Assembly (NCBI GenBank): GCA_001599755.1
Contig: BCHX01000010.1
Location: 501,883 to 565,882, forward strand
Direction of reading: 5' to 3'
Source of the DNA: Gliomastix tumulicola
Taxonomy: Eukaryota; Ascomycota; Sordariomycetes; Hypocreales; Bionectriaceae
DNA: 64,000 nt
Shown here: positions 11,801-22,423 of the stretch, one piece after another
How positions within the stretch are numbered: the first letter of the stretch is position 1
How the letters are laid out: each line of letters begins with the position of its first letter
The notes under the pieces: generated by a model
Told to the model about the DNA's origin: nothing
Seen by the model: only the letters and a program-made list of their open reading frames with translations
Databases searched by the model: none
Position numbers and translations under genes: made by a program

Positions 11801-12632
11801 CTGCACGTCGTCCTCCCACGGCAGCCATCGGAGCCTCTCCTCTACTCTTTCTCGTATCGCTTTCCATGGTGCATTCTTAAACAGCCGCCGTGGGCTGACT
11901 TTTCTTTCCGGCATCCTCACGTCGAACTCGGTCCGGATGGCCCGGTGGTCGGACCCATGGTCCGCCGGGTGGATCCCGCACACCACCATCTCGTCCGCCA
12001 GCTCGGCCGACGCCAGGATCAGGTCGATCGTGGTGGCGTGCTCTGCATTCTCCCACGTCTTCGTCCCCCGAGGCAGGAGGCTTAGCAAACTGTGCTCCTC
12101 CATCAATTCGATGATCGGGTCCGCCTCGCCTTGCCGCTTGTCTGTCACGTCCTCGCCTCCCCAGAGGTGGTCGTGGCGGTTGAAGTCGCCCGCCAGGATC
12201 ACGTCCGTTCGCCTCCCTGTATCTCCCGGAATGCCGTCACCTGCGTGTGCAGCATCTCCCTCGTCGCCAGTAGCCTCTCCTCGTTGTTCCCCTCCACATA
12301 GACCGAGACCACCAGCACGTCCCGGTCGGCGAGCCGCAGCACCGCGCCCGTCAGGTCGGCCGACGGGATCGGAATCTGCTCCACGTCGATGTCGTGTCGG
12401 ATCCAGAGCATGCTCCGGATCGGCGACCGTGCCTCCCGTGTCCGTGTCGGGATCATCTTGGTCCAGTGGCTGTGTGTGTTAGGCGTCGTGACCACCGCCC
12501 CGTCCACCATCCGCGCGTGCGGTTCGGCAACGGCTAGCACCGCGTACTGCCGGAGGCGTCGTTCATCATGCTGAGCTGTACCGCATCGTTTTTGTGCACG
12601 TTGAGTTGGTATATCTCCAGCTTACTGTTCAT
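8875..12632 (-). pseudogene. LINE A ORF2: endonuclease-RT-RNase H, frameshifted
   Basis: Starts at ATG 12632 (MNSKLEIYQLNVHKND). The N-terminal endonuclease (AVLAVAEPHARMVDG; later VILAGDFNRHDHLWGG) is broken by single-base frameshifts near 12558 and near 12206. The long central frame (12202 to about 9370) has RT signatures KAPGEDGLPAMVW, SFDIKGAYNG, PQGSPLSPVLFLFF and the active-site core AFIDDYSA. It is followed by a degenerate RNase H (WVPSGEDFPMGNEAK). A third frameshift near 9370 moves translation to the frame ending at 8875, which carries the C-terminal zinc-binding motif CDCGQAPETMEHFLFRC. Apart from the frameshifts the protein is well preserved, implying recent death. Confidence 0.88.
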
Positions 12633-13431
12633 CCCCTTGGATTGCTCGTGCACGGCAATTTCGGCTGAAGGCCTCATGAGGCCCTCCGCATCGGGTGCAC
12701 AATGGCTCGACTACCTGGCATGCCCTGTGCTGGTGCCCTCGCTGGGCGCACCGGCCGCACACCTGCTCCTTCTGGCACGCGAAAGCCTTGTGGCCCGTGT
12801 GCCAGCACTTGTAGCACTGCGCCGGTCCCTGTCGCCGCTCGTAGACGTTGGTGCTGGCCGATTCGCCGGCCAGATGGAAGTATCGCTCCTCGAGGAGCCG
12901 CCTCGCGTCGTTCGTCTTGGTGACGTAGATCACCATGGACCCGTACATTTTGCCATTCGCTTTGTCGCTCAGCCAGTGCATCTTGGCAATCGTCACTTCG
13001 TTCTCCTCGCCCAAGACCTCCATCGCACCGGGCCGTATGTTGCCCTCCGCGTCCAGGACGACCGTGCGGTTCGCCCCGTCGACCTTGACGGGGTAGAGTT
13101 GGTCCCTTAGGACCCTCGCGCCTCGGACTGCCGTCTTCTCTGCCGCCTCCTTGACGAGGTTCATTTCCTTCTCGTCCCTGCAGATTACCTTGATACGGTC
13201 CGTGCTCCTGGCGTCTCTCAGCACGGCTGCACATCGCCAGTCCTGTTGGTCCTCCTTCTTCCGCACCTCTTCTTCGATCGCCTGTCGGATCCCCCCGATC
13301 TGCGCCTTGCCTTTGTCTTCTTCGCTGACGCGCGACGTGTCAATCGTACAGAAGAGCGTCTCGCCCGTGGCGGGTGTCGTTGTCCGCATGGGCGGCGAGC
13401 CTGGCGCGTTGGCCGCTGGGGCTAGTCGGGC
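12622..13431 (-). pseudogene. LINE A ORF1, 3' part (zinc-knuckle gag-like)
   Basis: Continues the protein begun at 17866-18499 across the hAT1 insertion. It contains ETLFCTIDTSRVSEEDK, shared with LINE C, a central RNA-binding-like region, and three consecutive CCHC-type knuckles near the end (CYKCWHTGHKAFAC, CGRCAQRGHQHRAC, CTRCGGPHEAFSRNC). It ends with TAA at 12622, overlapping the ORF2 start. ORF1 proteins of this type bind element RNA in the retrotransposition particle. Confidence 0.85.
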
Positions 13432-13449
13432 CGTTGGGGCAGGGATGGA

Positions 13450-13725
13450 CATCTATCGAATACGTCGAATCGAACGCCACTTCTTGGCATTCGATTCGAA
13501 TGGGACCCCAATCGATTCGAATCGAATCGAGCGGGTCCTCCATAGATTCGAAGCGAATCGAATACGGCCTCGGTAGATTCGAAGCGAATCGAACAAGCCC
13601 CCTGCAGATTCGATACGAATCGAACAGAGCCTCAGCAGATTCGATGCGACTCGATGGTGCCTCTTGTAGATTCGATGCGAATCGAATGCCAAGCTTCATC
13701 GAATTCGCTGTCGATTCGATCGAAT
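13450..13725. repeat. Left subterminal repeat array of hAT1
   Basis: About seven degenerate copies of a ~36-bp unit built around the palindrome-like ATTCGANNCGAATCGAA, separated by C/G-rich spacers. A matching array lies at 17585-17800. Subterminal arrays of short motifs are the known transposase-binding sites of hAT elements. Confidence 0.85.
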
Positions 13726-13872
13726 GAATGACTAAGCAGCTCATCACGCCGGCGGTATTACAGACTGGCTCGGTCGGTACGTCGTACGAAATACAGCTAC
13801 CACATTGTGCAAGGCTCATAGGTATCTTGTTTGCCTGGGCAGGCGGAATCGGCACGTCTGAGACTGCATCCA

Positions 13873-16593
13873 CTATTCGTCCTCTATATCTTGCATATCT
13901 TGAATCGATGCTAAAGCATCCACCCATCTTTCATCATCTACGCCCAGAAGCGGCAAGGACGGCCTGTAGAGGCCAGCCTGACTCCACGATCGAACGCACT
14001 GCGCCATCGCCACTACCTCTCTCCTCATTCGATTCCTCAGCGGCCCCATCATCCGCCCAGCACTGCTGAACGTCCTTTCGCTCTCGGCTGATGACGAAGG
14101 AATACTCAGCATGTCAACCGCCATCACAGACAGTCGTGGATACCGTCCCGCGTTGATCTTCCACCAATCGATAGGCCTACTACGATAGTGATGGCTGTTC
14201 ACAGTATCCTCCGCGCAATATCGCGCATACTCATCGTCCATCGCCATCCCAGGCCCCTGCCTCGCCTTGCGTCCTCCCTTGTAACGGCTTGGTGCCGCGG
14301 GACCGGAGTCTGGCGTGCCCACCAAGCCTGTCACGCTCCTCGCCAGCCTCCGCTCAATGTAGTCCATAGGAGCGTCAGCCGACTGAACCACCGTGTTGTC
14401 AATCTCGCGCTCGCGGTACGCGTCCCATATCTCTAGCAGCCGTCGCTCGTAGTCGCAGCGCCAACCCTTGGCCTTCTGCGAAGGCACCCGTGACCACAGT
14501 AGATCGAGAAGGCGCCACTTCTTGGCGGGATTGAAAACAACGGCCCCCACGTAAGCAGCACCAGTCAGCAGGTCATAGTACTTATGCAGCTTCTTCCACC
14601 CCAGTTTGATGAACACCTTGAGCAATCTACGAGTCCTTTGGTCGAGACCTTCGTACACAGCCCACTCAACATCCTTCCTCGCCCCGGTCGCCTCGTCGGC
14701 CACCTCGTCGTATACCGTGCCCTCGATCGCACTCTCCAGATGGTCTAGGAGCATCTCGACGACGGGAAAGTACTCGTCGAAGCTACCGCAAGTCGATCGT
14801 TCCCCAGGAACGCCATTGCCTTGCAACTGTTTGCTCGCGATCGCAAAAGGCTTCAGGAGTTTCACAAGGACCTCGATGACGCGCCAGTCGTACGAACCGA
14901 GCCGATATTGTAGAATGGCCGGCCTGGCCCTCTCCGCACCGCCCTCACTCTCCCACCGATTCTGGACGTCGTTGAAGAACGTATTGAGCGCAGGCCGGAG
15001 CAGGAGCGCCCTCTCCATCATGCGCATGTCCGAGTCCCACCGCGTAGCGTTGTTGAAGACCCAGTTGAGCGTCGACGCCTTGCCAGACTCCTTGCGCTGA
15101 GACTGGAGAAACTGCTCATACAGCTGCGGGCTTGTCCGTAGCTGTACGCCGATGTTGTGAAGCATTCCCGGAGCCCCATGCTGACTATACTCTAGAAAGG
15201 TCGTGTCGTTGATCTCATCGGGCGCCGGATGGGCCGATGCGAAGTCCTCCACAACATCCATCTCCACCCCCGCCGCCGCGCCATCAGCACCCTCTTCCCC
15301 TTCGTCACGCAGCGCTTCATCAACAACATGGTCGAGCCGGTCCTCCATGTCCTCCTCCTCTTCATCGTCCCCATCGGCCCTGATAATCGCCCCAAAATCC
15401 TCCCCCTTCGACCCGTAGAGCATGGCCCGCACGCAGAGGTTGAAGATGTGTCCGGCACATCGAACCCGCCGCTCCTCAGGACAGAAGTTATGTTCCGTTG
15501 CAAGTGCCTTCATGCAGGTGTCGTTGCTGGCCGCGTTGTCAAGCGTGAAGTAGCCGACCCTGTCCGGACCCTCGATGTGCCAGAACGCGAGCGTATCTGC
15601 CACTTCGTCCGCCAGCGACAGGCCTGTGTGCCGCCCGCGGAGGGGCCGCAGCCCAAGGAGCACGCGGTGCTGTGCAAAATCCCGGTCCACGAACTGGGCG
15701 TTGATGCCCAGGAACGAGCTGTGCTGTTTCGACGTCCACCCATCAAACGAAAAGTGGATCTGCGATCGAGCGCTGCGCAAGACCTCCGTCACCGGTCCAA
15801 CAGCGCCTCTATACTCGGACTCCAGCATGCGGAGCAGCGTCTTGGCGGAGGGTATGTGGCTGCTCTCCAGGAGTGGGTTTCCATATAGAAGGATTCGCTG
15901 GAACCGTTCCGAATGGATCGTCTGGAATGGCAGGTTGTGATAGGTAATCCAGTCGAGGAGGAGCATGCGGAGCCCTTTGAGGCTGAAGTGAGCGCGTAGC
16001 TTGCCCAGGAGGAACTGGTCATTCGGATTCGTCAGGTCGGCGCCCATGAAACGCGTGATCGCTTGGTTGCGCAGACTCTCCTCGCCTCGGTGGCACGGCG
16101 CGACGCCCGGGCCCTGCGCAATTAGTATAGGAAGGACCGTGGGATCAGCTCGACGTACCACGATGCCGTGCGATTCGCGAAGGTGTTTCTTGATCGAGAT
16201 CCCGGTCGAGCAGACAAAGCTGAAGGCCGACTTCTTCTTGAAGCCCCTGGCAAAACAGTCCGCGCAGATCCACCTCAGCTTGTTCCCTTGCCGGCGTGTA
16301 GAGTGATCCTCGACACGATACCCGTAGTCTTGCCACCAGGCCCTGGTCTCCTGCCTGCCCGCGTAGCGCTCAAACCCCGGCCACTGGCCCCATTCTTGTC
16401 GGCCCCAAAGCGTCCAGTCGGCTTGGATAAAATCGGCCGCCGTCCCACGAGGGCGAGGCGTCGGTGTCGTCGGCAGCGAAGCCTGCCGGGGCGTATCGAG
16501 AGGCGGCGACGAGGAGAATTCGAGTCGCTCCGAGGAACTGGGCCGGAGGAGGGACGAAGGGCTCGAGGGGCACGCGTCCAGCGTCGTGTCCAT
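13873..16593 (-). CDS. hAT transposase (hAT1)
   Basis: 906 codons from ATG 16593; the frame is open 21 codons further upstream but without an ATG. A BED-like finger lies near the N-terminus (WICADCFARGFKKKSAFSF, then KKHLRESHGI). The core has the family's acidic landmarks in order: IHFSFDGWTS, GYFTLDNAASNDT, CAGHIFNLCVRAML and NNATRWDSDMRM. The C-terminal dimerisation signature is SSSAESERTFSSAGRMMG. A strongly acidic stretch lies between the CAGH and TRWDS motifs. No stop or frameshift was seen. It acts on the element's own TIRs and subterminal repeats by cut-and-paste in the nucleus. Confidence 0.92.
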   Translation of the reverse strand: MDTTLDACPSSPSSLLRPSSSERLEFSSSPPLDTPRQASLPTTPTPRPRGTAADFIQADWTLWGRQEWGQWPGFERYAGRQETRAWWQDYGYRVEDHSTRRQGNKLRWICADCFARGFKKKSAFSFVCSTGISIKKHLRESHGIVVRRADPTVLPILIAQGPGVAPCHRGEESLRNQAITRFMGADLTNPNDQFLLGKLRAHFSLKGLRMLLLDWITYHNLPFQTIHSERFQRILLYGNPLLESSHIPSAKTLLRMLESEYRGAVGPVTEVLRSARSQIHFSFDGWTSKQHSSFLGINAQFVDRDFAQHRVLLGLRPLRGRHTGLSLADEVADTLAFWHIEGPDRVGYFTLDNAASNDTCMKALATEHNFCPEERRVRCAGHIFNLCVRAMLYGSKGEDFGAIIRADGDDEEEEDMEDRLDHVVDEALRDEGEEGADGAAAGVEMDVVEDFASAHPAPDEINDTTFLEYSQHGAPGMLHNIGVQLRTSPQLYEQFLQSQRKESGKASTLNWVFNNATRWDSDMRMMERALLLRPALNTFFNDVQNRWESEGGAERARPAILQYRLGSYDWRVIEVLVKLLKPFAIASKQLQGNGVPGERSTCGSFDEYFPVVEMLLDHLESAIEGTVYDEVADEATGARKDVEWAVYEGLDQRTRRLLKVFIKLGWKKLHKYYDLLTGAAYVGAVVFNPAKKWRLLDLLWSRVPSQKAKGWRCDYERRLLEIWDAYREREIDNTVVQSADAPMDYIERRLARSVTGLVGTPDSGPAAPSRYKGGRKARQGPGMAMDDEYARYCAEDTVNSHHYRSRPIDWWKINAGRYPRLSVMAVDMLSIPSSSAESERTFSSAGRMMGPLRNRMRREVVAMAQCVRSWSQAGLYRPSLPLLGVDDERWVDALASIQDMQDIEDE

Positions 16594-16659
16594 GGTGTTG
16601 CGTCTCGTGGGAATCGAACTTCGCTTGAGGCGGCCGACCGGGCAGTGCTGCGTCAACTT

Positions 16660-17580
16660 TGGGGAGTGTCAGTCATACCGGGCGGGCGCCGCCGGCCCCT
16701 TCTCCCCCTTAAGAGCTTTTCTTACCACAGGCGTCACGCCAAACGCGTGGCTAGCATCGTCAACGCACGCGCATCACCACGGTACGCGCATCACAGTGGC
16801 ACGCACCGAGCGCGAAGTCCCGTCGTGCTCGGCGGTCGAAGCAAAACGAGTAAACCGTTGGCCATCATGTCTAGCTTTCCGAGCCAGACCTCGGAGACGC
16901 TCGCAAACTTTGGGGGTGGGAGGAGGCAGGCAGATTCGCTCGCTCCCTGGTGCTTTGTTCGAAAATTGGCCTTCCCCACCAGCCGAGCCGGGGATGCCTA
17001 AGGAACCTGGGACAGCCGAGGTCTGGGTCAATCCCTGCTTCAGTCGATTCGGCGCCATGTATTGGCCAAAACCCTTTCGCGCACAGCGGGGCATCTTGCG
17101 GAGCTTCCCCGGGGTGGACCCCTATTTGGACTTACACATCGTCCGTCGTCAACTGATGAGAGCTTCGTGGTGAAGCTTCAGTCCGGCCGTGGAAGATCAC
17201 GCTACCCTATACTCCGAATGCCAATTCAAGTTTGCACATGCGTATCCCAAGCCACGATGGTCTACTGATGTTTGTCGTTTTCTGCTCTTGAGGAGAGCGA
17301 ATATTATACGTCGTTGACCTAATGTGTCCATGCGGTGACTTTATCCCAGGCTGGGTCGTGATTCAATGAAATTGGGAGGACGGGATGCAGCGAGAATATT
17401 TCGAGGAGGATAATGTGACCAGAAGGATGAAATTCGATCGATAGAAACAGGTTTTCTACTACGATTGGGTTGTGACTTGAAATTACGCGAGAAGGCGACG
17501 CATTTACGCGTTGAGACGCGTTGAAACACGCTAAGACGCGCCAAGGAGATACCAGGCAGAAATGGCCGGTCGACCGCCAA
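16660..17580. other. Non-coding 5' part of hAT1
   Basis: Lies between the transposase start and the right subterminal array. No domain is recognised in any frame. It presumably holds the transposase promoter on the minus strand. Confidence 0.5.
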
Positions 17581-17584
17581 TCAT

Positions 17585-17800
17585 TCGACTCATTCGATCG
17601 ATTTTCGATCGAATGGGGCCCTATATTCGATTCGATCCGAATCGAATGGGGACGGCGAAGATTCGAGTCGAATCGATTGGGAGTGAGGAAGATTCGAATC
17701 GAATCGAGTGGGGCCACAGATGATTCGAGTCGAATCGAATGGGCCCCCGGATGATTCGATTCGAATCGAATTTCTTGGCATTCGATTCGACATTCGTAAG
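17585..17800. repeat. Right subterminal repeat array of hAT1
   Basis: About six degenerate ~36-bp units containing GATTCGANTCGAATCGA, in mirror position to 13450-13725. The TTTCTTGGCATTCGATTCGA segment near the right end matches one near the left end (13481-13497) in direct orientation. Confidence 0.85.
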
Positions 17801-17865
17801 ACTTGGCGTCGAATGAATCTTGCGATACGATTCCCATTCGATAGATGTCCAACACTGCGTTGGGG

Positions 17866-18499
17866 TGGTACGCGCTACATCTGCATATGAAAGCTGCGGG
17901 CTGACCCGGGGACTGTTGGCTGAGAGCGCCCTGGTTGCCATCTCCAGCTGCTCTCATGTCTGCTTCAGTTCTTCTATCGTCTCCTCTTGCTGCTGCCTTA
18001 GTTGTTCATTCGCTTCTCGCATGGCCTTCACCTCCTCGGCGGTTTTGGCTGCCTCCACTCGGATCGAGTAGACATCCTGTTGAAGTTGTTGAATCATGTC
18101 CCGCTGGTCGCTCACTATCCTCATTGCCGACTCCTGGTTTTCGAGTAAGGCTTCCCAGAGCCTCTGCAGGATCCTCTTCTGTTCGTTCATGAGTCGCGCC
18201 GAGGCCTCCTGTAGCAGCGTGCGGAACGCGGTGTGGGTGGGCGACTCCGCCTCGCGTCCCGCATGTTCTGTAGGCCGCGGACCCTCACCCGCGCTTTCGA
18301 CTACCCCCATCGGCCATGCGCCGGTCTTCTTTGCCATTGCGGCCCTACTCGCGGCCGGCTGTGCGCTTTCCTGGACCTTTGCGGTCGGCTTCACGGGTCT
18401 CGATGAGCGACGCGTCGCGGTCATCCAGTCTCCACAGTCGACTCGGATTTCCCCGGCGGTCGCGTCCATCTCGCGGTGGCCGTGCCTGCCCCTTCTCAC
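17866..18499 (-). pseudogene. LINE A ORF1, 5' part
   Basis: Starts at ATG 18499 with MRRGRHGHREMDATAGEIR and is closely similar to LINE C ORF1 (38222-39065). A coiled coil occupies about residues 85-180 (LLENQESAMRIVSDQRDMIQ and following). The frame is stopped by TGA at 17954-17956 where LINE C has an arginine codon (KYTREQLEM), a CGA-to-TGA or AGA-to-TGA change. The same frame then continues to ARTTPTQ and the hAT1 insertion point. Confidence 0.85.
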
Positions 18500-18502
18500 G
18501 TC

Positions 18503-18529
18503 CGTAAAGAGTGTAAAGAGTGTAAAGAG
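18503..18529. repeat. TGTAAAGAG tandem array at the LINE A 5' end
   Basis: Three copies of a 9-bp unit immediately upstream of ORF1, at the apparent 5' terminus of the element. LINE C has seven copies at the equivalent place (39069-39131). Variable tandem repeats at the 5' end are a known feature of some non-LTR elements and may carry promoter function. Confidence 0.8.
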
Positions 18530-18532
18530 TGT

Positions 18533-19300
18533 GAAGCTACGAGTGATGGCCCTATTGGTACGGATACAGTGTGTTGGTAGACATGGGCAAGTGGGGCCCC
18601 GTGGTTCATCTTCGGCGCTTCGGCTGTTCGCCGGACCCCGCTAATTGCAAGCGGCTAAAACCGAGCTGCCCCGCCGTTCTGACGTGGTTCTGATTTCTAG
18701 CGCTCACAAAATCGCGAATTAATTTTCGGAAGACAATATACCACACAGCGCATTTCGGTCGATTTCTGGCCTCGCTCCTTCACCAGCTTCCCCTGTGCTT
18801 GGCTCCTTTACATGCCAGTCTCGGTTAGATTTTCCCATTGCGCCTCCATTGTGTGGAAAGCGCAACCGAGCACCGAGAGGGAGTGGGCATTTGTCTGCAT
18901 TGCCGAAGTCCTTGGCCCGGACCTACCTGCCTGGGCATCTTTTGCCTCCTCATCATTCTGTATATTAAAAGCGTGGGTAATGGCTGGGGCTGCTTGTCCT
19001 TACTGCCGTGGACGGCTCTGCCATATGATTTCGACTCTAGCAACTGTTCGAAGTCGATGCCTGACCCTTCTTATGGCAACGGGTGCCAGCACAGATCGGC
19101 TGGACGCATGCTCCCCACCCGTCGTTGAGTCCGTAAAGGAAACTGATGTACGACAATGGTCATGCTCGGGGTGTCCCTCTGCAGCATATATACTCGGCAA
19201 TGCTGGGAAAGAGAAGGTAGGACCATGGTGGACCCTAGGAAAAGCAAAGCAACACTAACACCCATGTTGCTCCGCAGGACTTACGAGACACGAATCTTAC
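18533..19300. other. Intergenic between LINE A and the HET gene
   Basis: No supported gene. Open frames are present (for example 18812-19258 plus) but none shows a known motif, and several overlapping frames are equally open. It likely holds the promoter of the HET gene. Confidence 0.4.
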
Positions 19301-19598
19301 TATATCAGCCACGCCGTTGGAGTTGAATTCAAGCCCTCTTCGTGGCGATTTGCATGCTGTTCAGTTCAATGTCATGCTATCGAGGCCAGATGCTCTTCAA
19401 GTGGAAGAATATGGAAATGAGGTCACCGGATATAAGAAAGGATCAGATTCCATAAGGAACGAAGTCCCGAGTCTGAAAAGAGAGTCCAGCAATGAAGAGT
19501 CCAGCAATGAAGAGGTTGTGCTACTCTGCGAAATCTTCACAACGGAAGGTCGGCAACCCAAAATAAGTAAACACTGAAACCATGCTAATTCGTTGCAG

Positions 19599-21925
19599 AT
19601 GATGGCGCAAGTTCCTATATTTTGGGTCGGCCGATTAATCTGGATCTTGGATCTCTGGACAGTGCGGTTCAAGCCCGTTCATGGCTGGGGAGGTGTGTCA
19701 GAGGAGAGCACCCAAATTGTATACCCTCTCGGCTTGAACCTCCTCCACTATTACCTTCCAGAATTTTGCAAGTAGGACTCAACTTGACAAATAGGGAAGA
19801 TGCCATTCGGTTGTTAGACAAAGGGGTAACTGGCGAACGAGGTTATTATGCTGCTCTCAGCTATTGCTGGGGTAAGTCGCAAGAGTTCAAGACCACCACC
19901 ACCAACATAAGTCGCATGAGGGAACGCATCCCAATGAGGAGACTTCCAAAAACAATTCGCGACGCAGTACAAGTCTCACGACGATTAGGGCTACAATACT
20001 TGTGGGTGGACGCATTTTGCATAATCCAGGACTGTATCATGGATCAGGCAAAAGAAATGGCCAGTATGGCAGGGGTATACGAAAATGCCTTGGTAGTGAT
20101 ATCTGCGGACCGAGCCACAGATTGTCGGGACGGCTTCCTAGGTCCAGTCCAAGAATCCGGAAGAGCCGTCGCCGTAACAGAATCGCCGCCGATTCCCTAT
20201 CGCACAACTGGTGGCCAGCTAGGATCGGTGAGATTACGGTCGCTAGATATATCCCCACGCCGGCTACAACCGATCGACAACCGATGTTGGACTTATCAGG
20301 AATCATTCCTGGCAAACCGGGTCTTATCTTTTGGTGATCAGATGGCGTGGAAGTGCCGAAGTGGCGTGGATTCAAGCTATGGGGGAGTGTTCAAAGCCAC
20401 TCATGAAAGTCTTCTCGATGACGAAAGGAAAAGAAGCTTCGCCATTGGACAGCACTGGAGCTCCCCAATAACATTTCTCGGGGAGACGCCGCACACGGAT
20501 GGTGGAGGTGAGCTTTTGTCACAGCTATTGGAGCTGTGGCTGGAACAGAAGGAGACTGTAGGACCCCTCGTCCGTTCCCTCCGGCCGCTCTGGAAGTCGT
20601 TGCGAGATCTGGCCGCGCACCCAAATATAGGCAAAATCTTCGAAACCCTCGGAATCTCCGAAATCCTCGAAATCCTCAAAACCCTCAACCGCTTCGACTT
20701 GAGTACCGAGCTAGCCGGTGCTGGCGAGTCTAGCGACGTCAGCCCAAATACTAGCACACTTGTGCCCCCGCTACCGGTTTCACTCCAAGAGCTGCTACAA
20801 GCGTCGCTGGCCAGATCATGGGGCTCGGGTGAGCTCGTATACACCAACATTGTCACCACTGCCAGGGATATTCTAACTACAAGGGTCCATCAGGACGTTG
20901 TTAATTGGATTATCGACTCTCGGAGCATTCTGATCAACCTTGTTCCAGCCGAACTACATCGCGACCCAACCCCCCCACAGGGGAAGCCTTGGGCGGAGGG
21001 AAAATTCAACATTTATTCGGGCGACGGGCAGTGGTTCCGCATTGTAGAACAGTACTCATTCAGATGCCTCACCAATCCGCAGGATAAGCTCCCAGCCCTG
21101 TCTGGCATAGCTGCGAAGGTGGCCCTAGCGACCGGGGACCGCTACGTGGCAGGACTCTGGCGAAGTAACTTAATCGAAGGGCTTTTATGGCGCAATTATC
21201 TTCAATGGTCTCCAGGAGAGGGTCCTGTTAGCGCCATCGGCCAAGAAGTTGTCGCTTCACAGTCAACATCTGCGGTATATGTGGCACCATCGTGGTCTTG
21301 GGCTTCGTCCGAGCGAGGTGTTTTGTTCATTCATCATAACTCCTCTTCCACCTCTACTACTTTTTCACCCACCTCCGTTCCATCAGCCTCGCCAATTTCT
21401 TCCTCTTCCTCTTCCTCTTCCTCTTCCTCCTCGCCTGCATCTTCGCTGTCGGCCGCGGACAAAGCTGAGGTCTTGGGCTTCGAAGTGACGCTACTAGTCG
21501 ATGGTAATCCCTTCGGAGGAGTTTCGGGCGGCTTTATTACCATTCGTGCCCCTCTGGCGAGGATTCCCCTAGATCTACTCTCAAAATCCGTCGATATGAA
21601 CTGCGTACTAATCTACCCAGATGCCAACAGAAAATTATTGCATAGTCTGAAACCTGTATCGCCGGACCATTTGGCTTATGGGTATGATCCGGATGAAGAG
21701 CATTTCTGGTTACTGCGTTTGTCAGGCACGCACCACTGCGGTTTGGTGCTACGCGAGTTCGGGCCAGGAATCTTCGAGAGAGTGGGTCTTTATGAGGAAC
21801 CTCCCAGTGGTGGTCTTGGGGGTGATATCATCGAGGCAGTACTAGATGCAGTACTAGAGAGCCTTGTAGGGCCTTCTTTGTGGGATAGCCAAACATTTTG
21901 CGTTGCAACTGTAACAATAATGTAG
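19599..21925 (+). CDS. HET-domain protein (heterokaryon incompatibility)
   Basis: The main exon is open from a likely splice acceptor (CTAATTCGTTGCAG ending at 19598) to TAG at 21925, about 775 codons. HET-domain blocks appear in order: YYAALSYCWG (about residue 83), LPKTIRDAVQVSRRLGLQYL, WVDAFCIIQD, and the later RCWTYQESFLANRVLSF. HET domains trigger cell death on non-self contact in Pezizomycotina. The middle has a serine run encoded by a TCTTCC microsatellite near 21400-21430; the C-terminus ends with GIFERVGLYEE, typical of this class. The start is not settled: there is no ATG at the head of the homologous region, and an in-frame coding stretch lies upstream (19377 on), but the intron that would join it (19567-19598) would be only 32 nt. 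Confidence 0.85.
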
Positions 21926-22420
21926 GGGAGGATGCTATTTGTACGTCTTAATTCGCTTCCGGGGATTTTGATGGCCGCCACCATGGGCGAAGCGTTTTGT
22001 TTTCGTGAGGTGCAATGACTTTTTTTGTTTGTTTGTTTGTTTGTGTAAGTATGAAAGAATATATTTGGCGGCAAATGATCACCGTAGCCCGTGCGTATCT
22101 AGACTAGGGCAAGGCAGAGGATGAACGCGTTGAGACCCTAGTTGCCTAAGTGGTGGGAGGCAATCTGTTAGGGAACAAACATTATCGCTGCTAATTATAG
22201 GACAGCACATAACTATTTGGGTACCTCTAAACACCCACACCCACATGCTCTGCGCCCCAGGTTCGTTATGTGACCTTAAATCCGGTCGAAGGGCTTGCAC
22301 CGTATCCCATTTGAACTCTAATAATGAGCCTCACTAAGTCCTTAAACAAAATTTCCGCTTTTTACTTCTTCTACACTAAACCCTCAACCTCCCGAGACGG
22401 TCACAGGTTGCACCGCACTT
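21926..22420. other. Intergenic with (GTTT)n microsatellite
   Basis: No gene supported. A GTTT microsatellite lies at about 22024-22043. The rest has no recognisable coding or repeat signal. Confidence 0.45.
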
Positions 22421-22423
22421 AAG

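Larger units (their letters stand above)
13440..17857 (-). mobile_element. hAT1: intact hAT DNA transposon inside LINE A
   Basis: 4418-bp element. Left end CAGGGATGGACATCTATC; the right end read inward on the other strand is CAGTGTTGGACATCTATC. The 8-bp target duplication CGTTGGGG is exact at 13432-13439 and 17858-17865. Without the insert, LINE A reads GGGCCGTTGGGGTGGTACG, the same as LINE C at 38409-38427, which confirms the boundaries. It carries one transposase gene plus subterminal AATCGA-rich arrays at both ends. The transposase frame is open and the TIRs match well, so the element may still be able to move. Confidence 0.93.
8575..18532 (-). mobile_element. LINE A: Tad-like non-LTR retrotransposon, split by hAT1
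   Basis: Element transcribed on the minus strand. Its 5' end lies at a TGTAAAGAG tandem array (18503-18529). ORF1 carries zinc knuckles; ORF2 carries endonuclease, reverse transcriptase and RNase H. Its 3' end (8575-8640) has the tail TATGATATGATATGAAG, with no poly(A). ORF1 and ORF2 overlap by 11 nt (12622-12632). hAT1 (13440-17857) interrupts ORF1; removing it and one TSD copy leaves an element of about 5.5 kb. ORF2 has three frameshifts and ORF1 one nonsense codon, so it is inactive. No TSD was found for the LINE. Order and RNase H presence fit the Tad1/I group. Confidence 0.88.

Noticed and set aside
10833..12085. Long GC-rich frames on both strands within LINE A
   Set aside because: All are shadows of the ORF2 reverse-transcriptase frame.
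16594..16660. tRNA-like stretch on the minus strand (GTTCGATTCCCACGAGACGC)
   Set aside because: The B-box-like GTTCGATTCC is there, but the T-arm and acceptor stems do not pair and no A-box/D-arm of correct spacing is found.
18812..19258. 148-codon plus-strand frame upstream of the HET gene
   Set aside because: No recognisable motif and several competing open frames on both strands.
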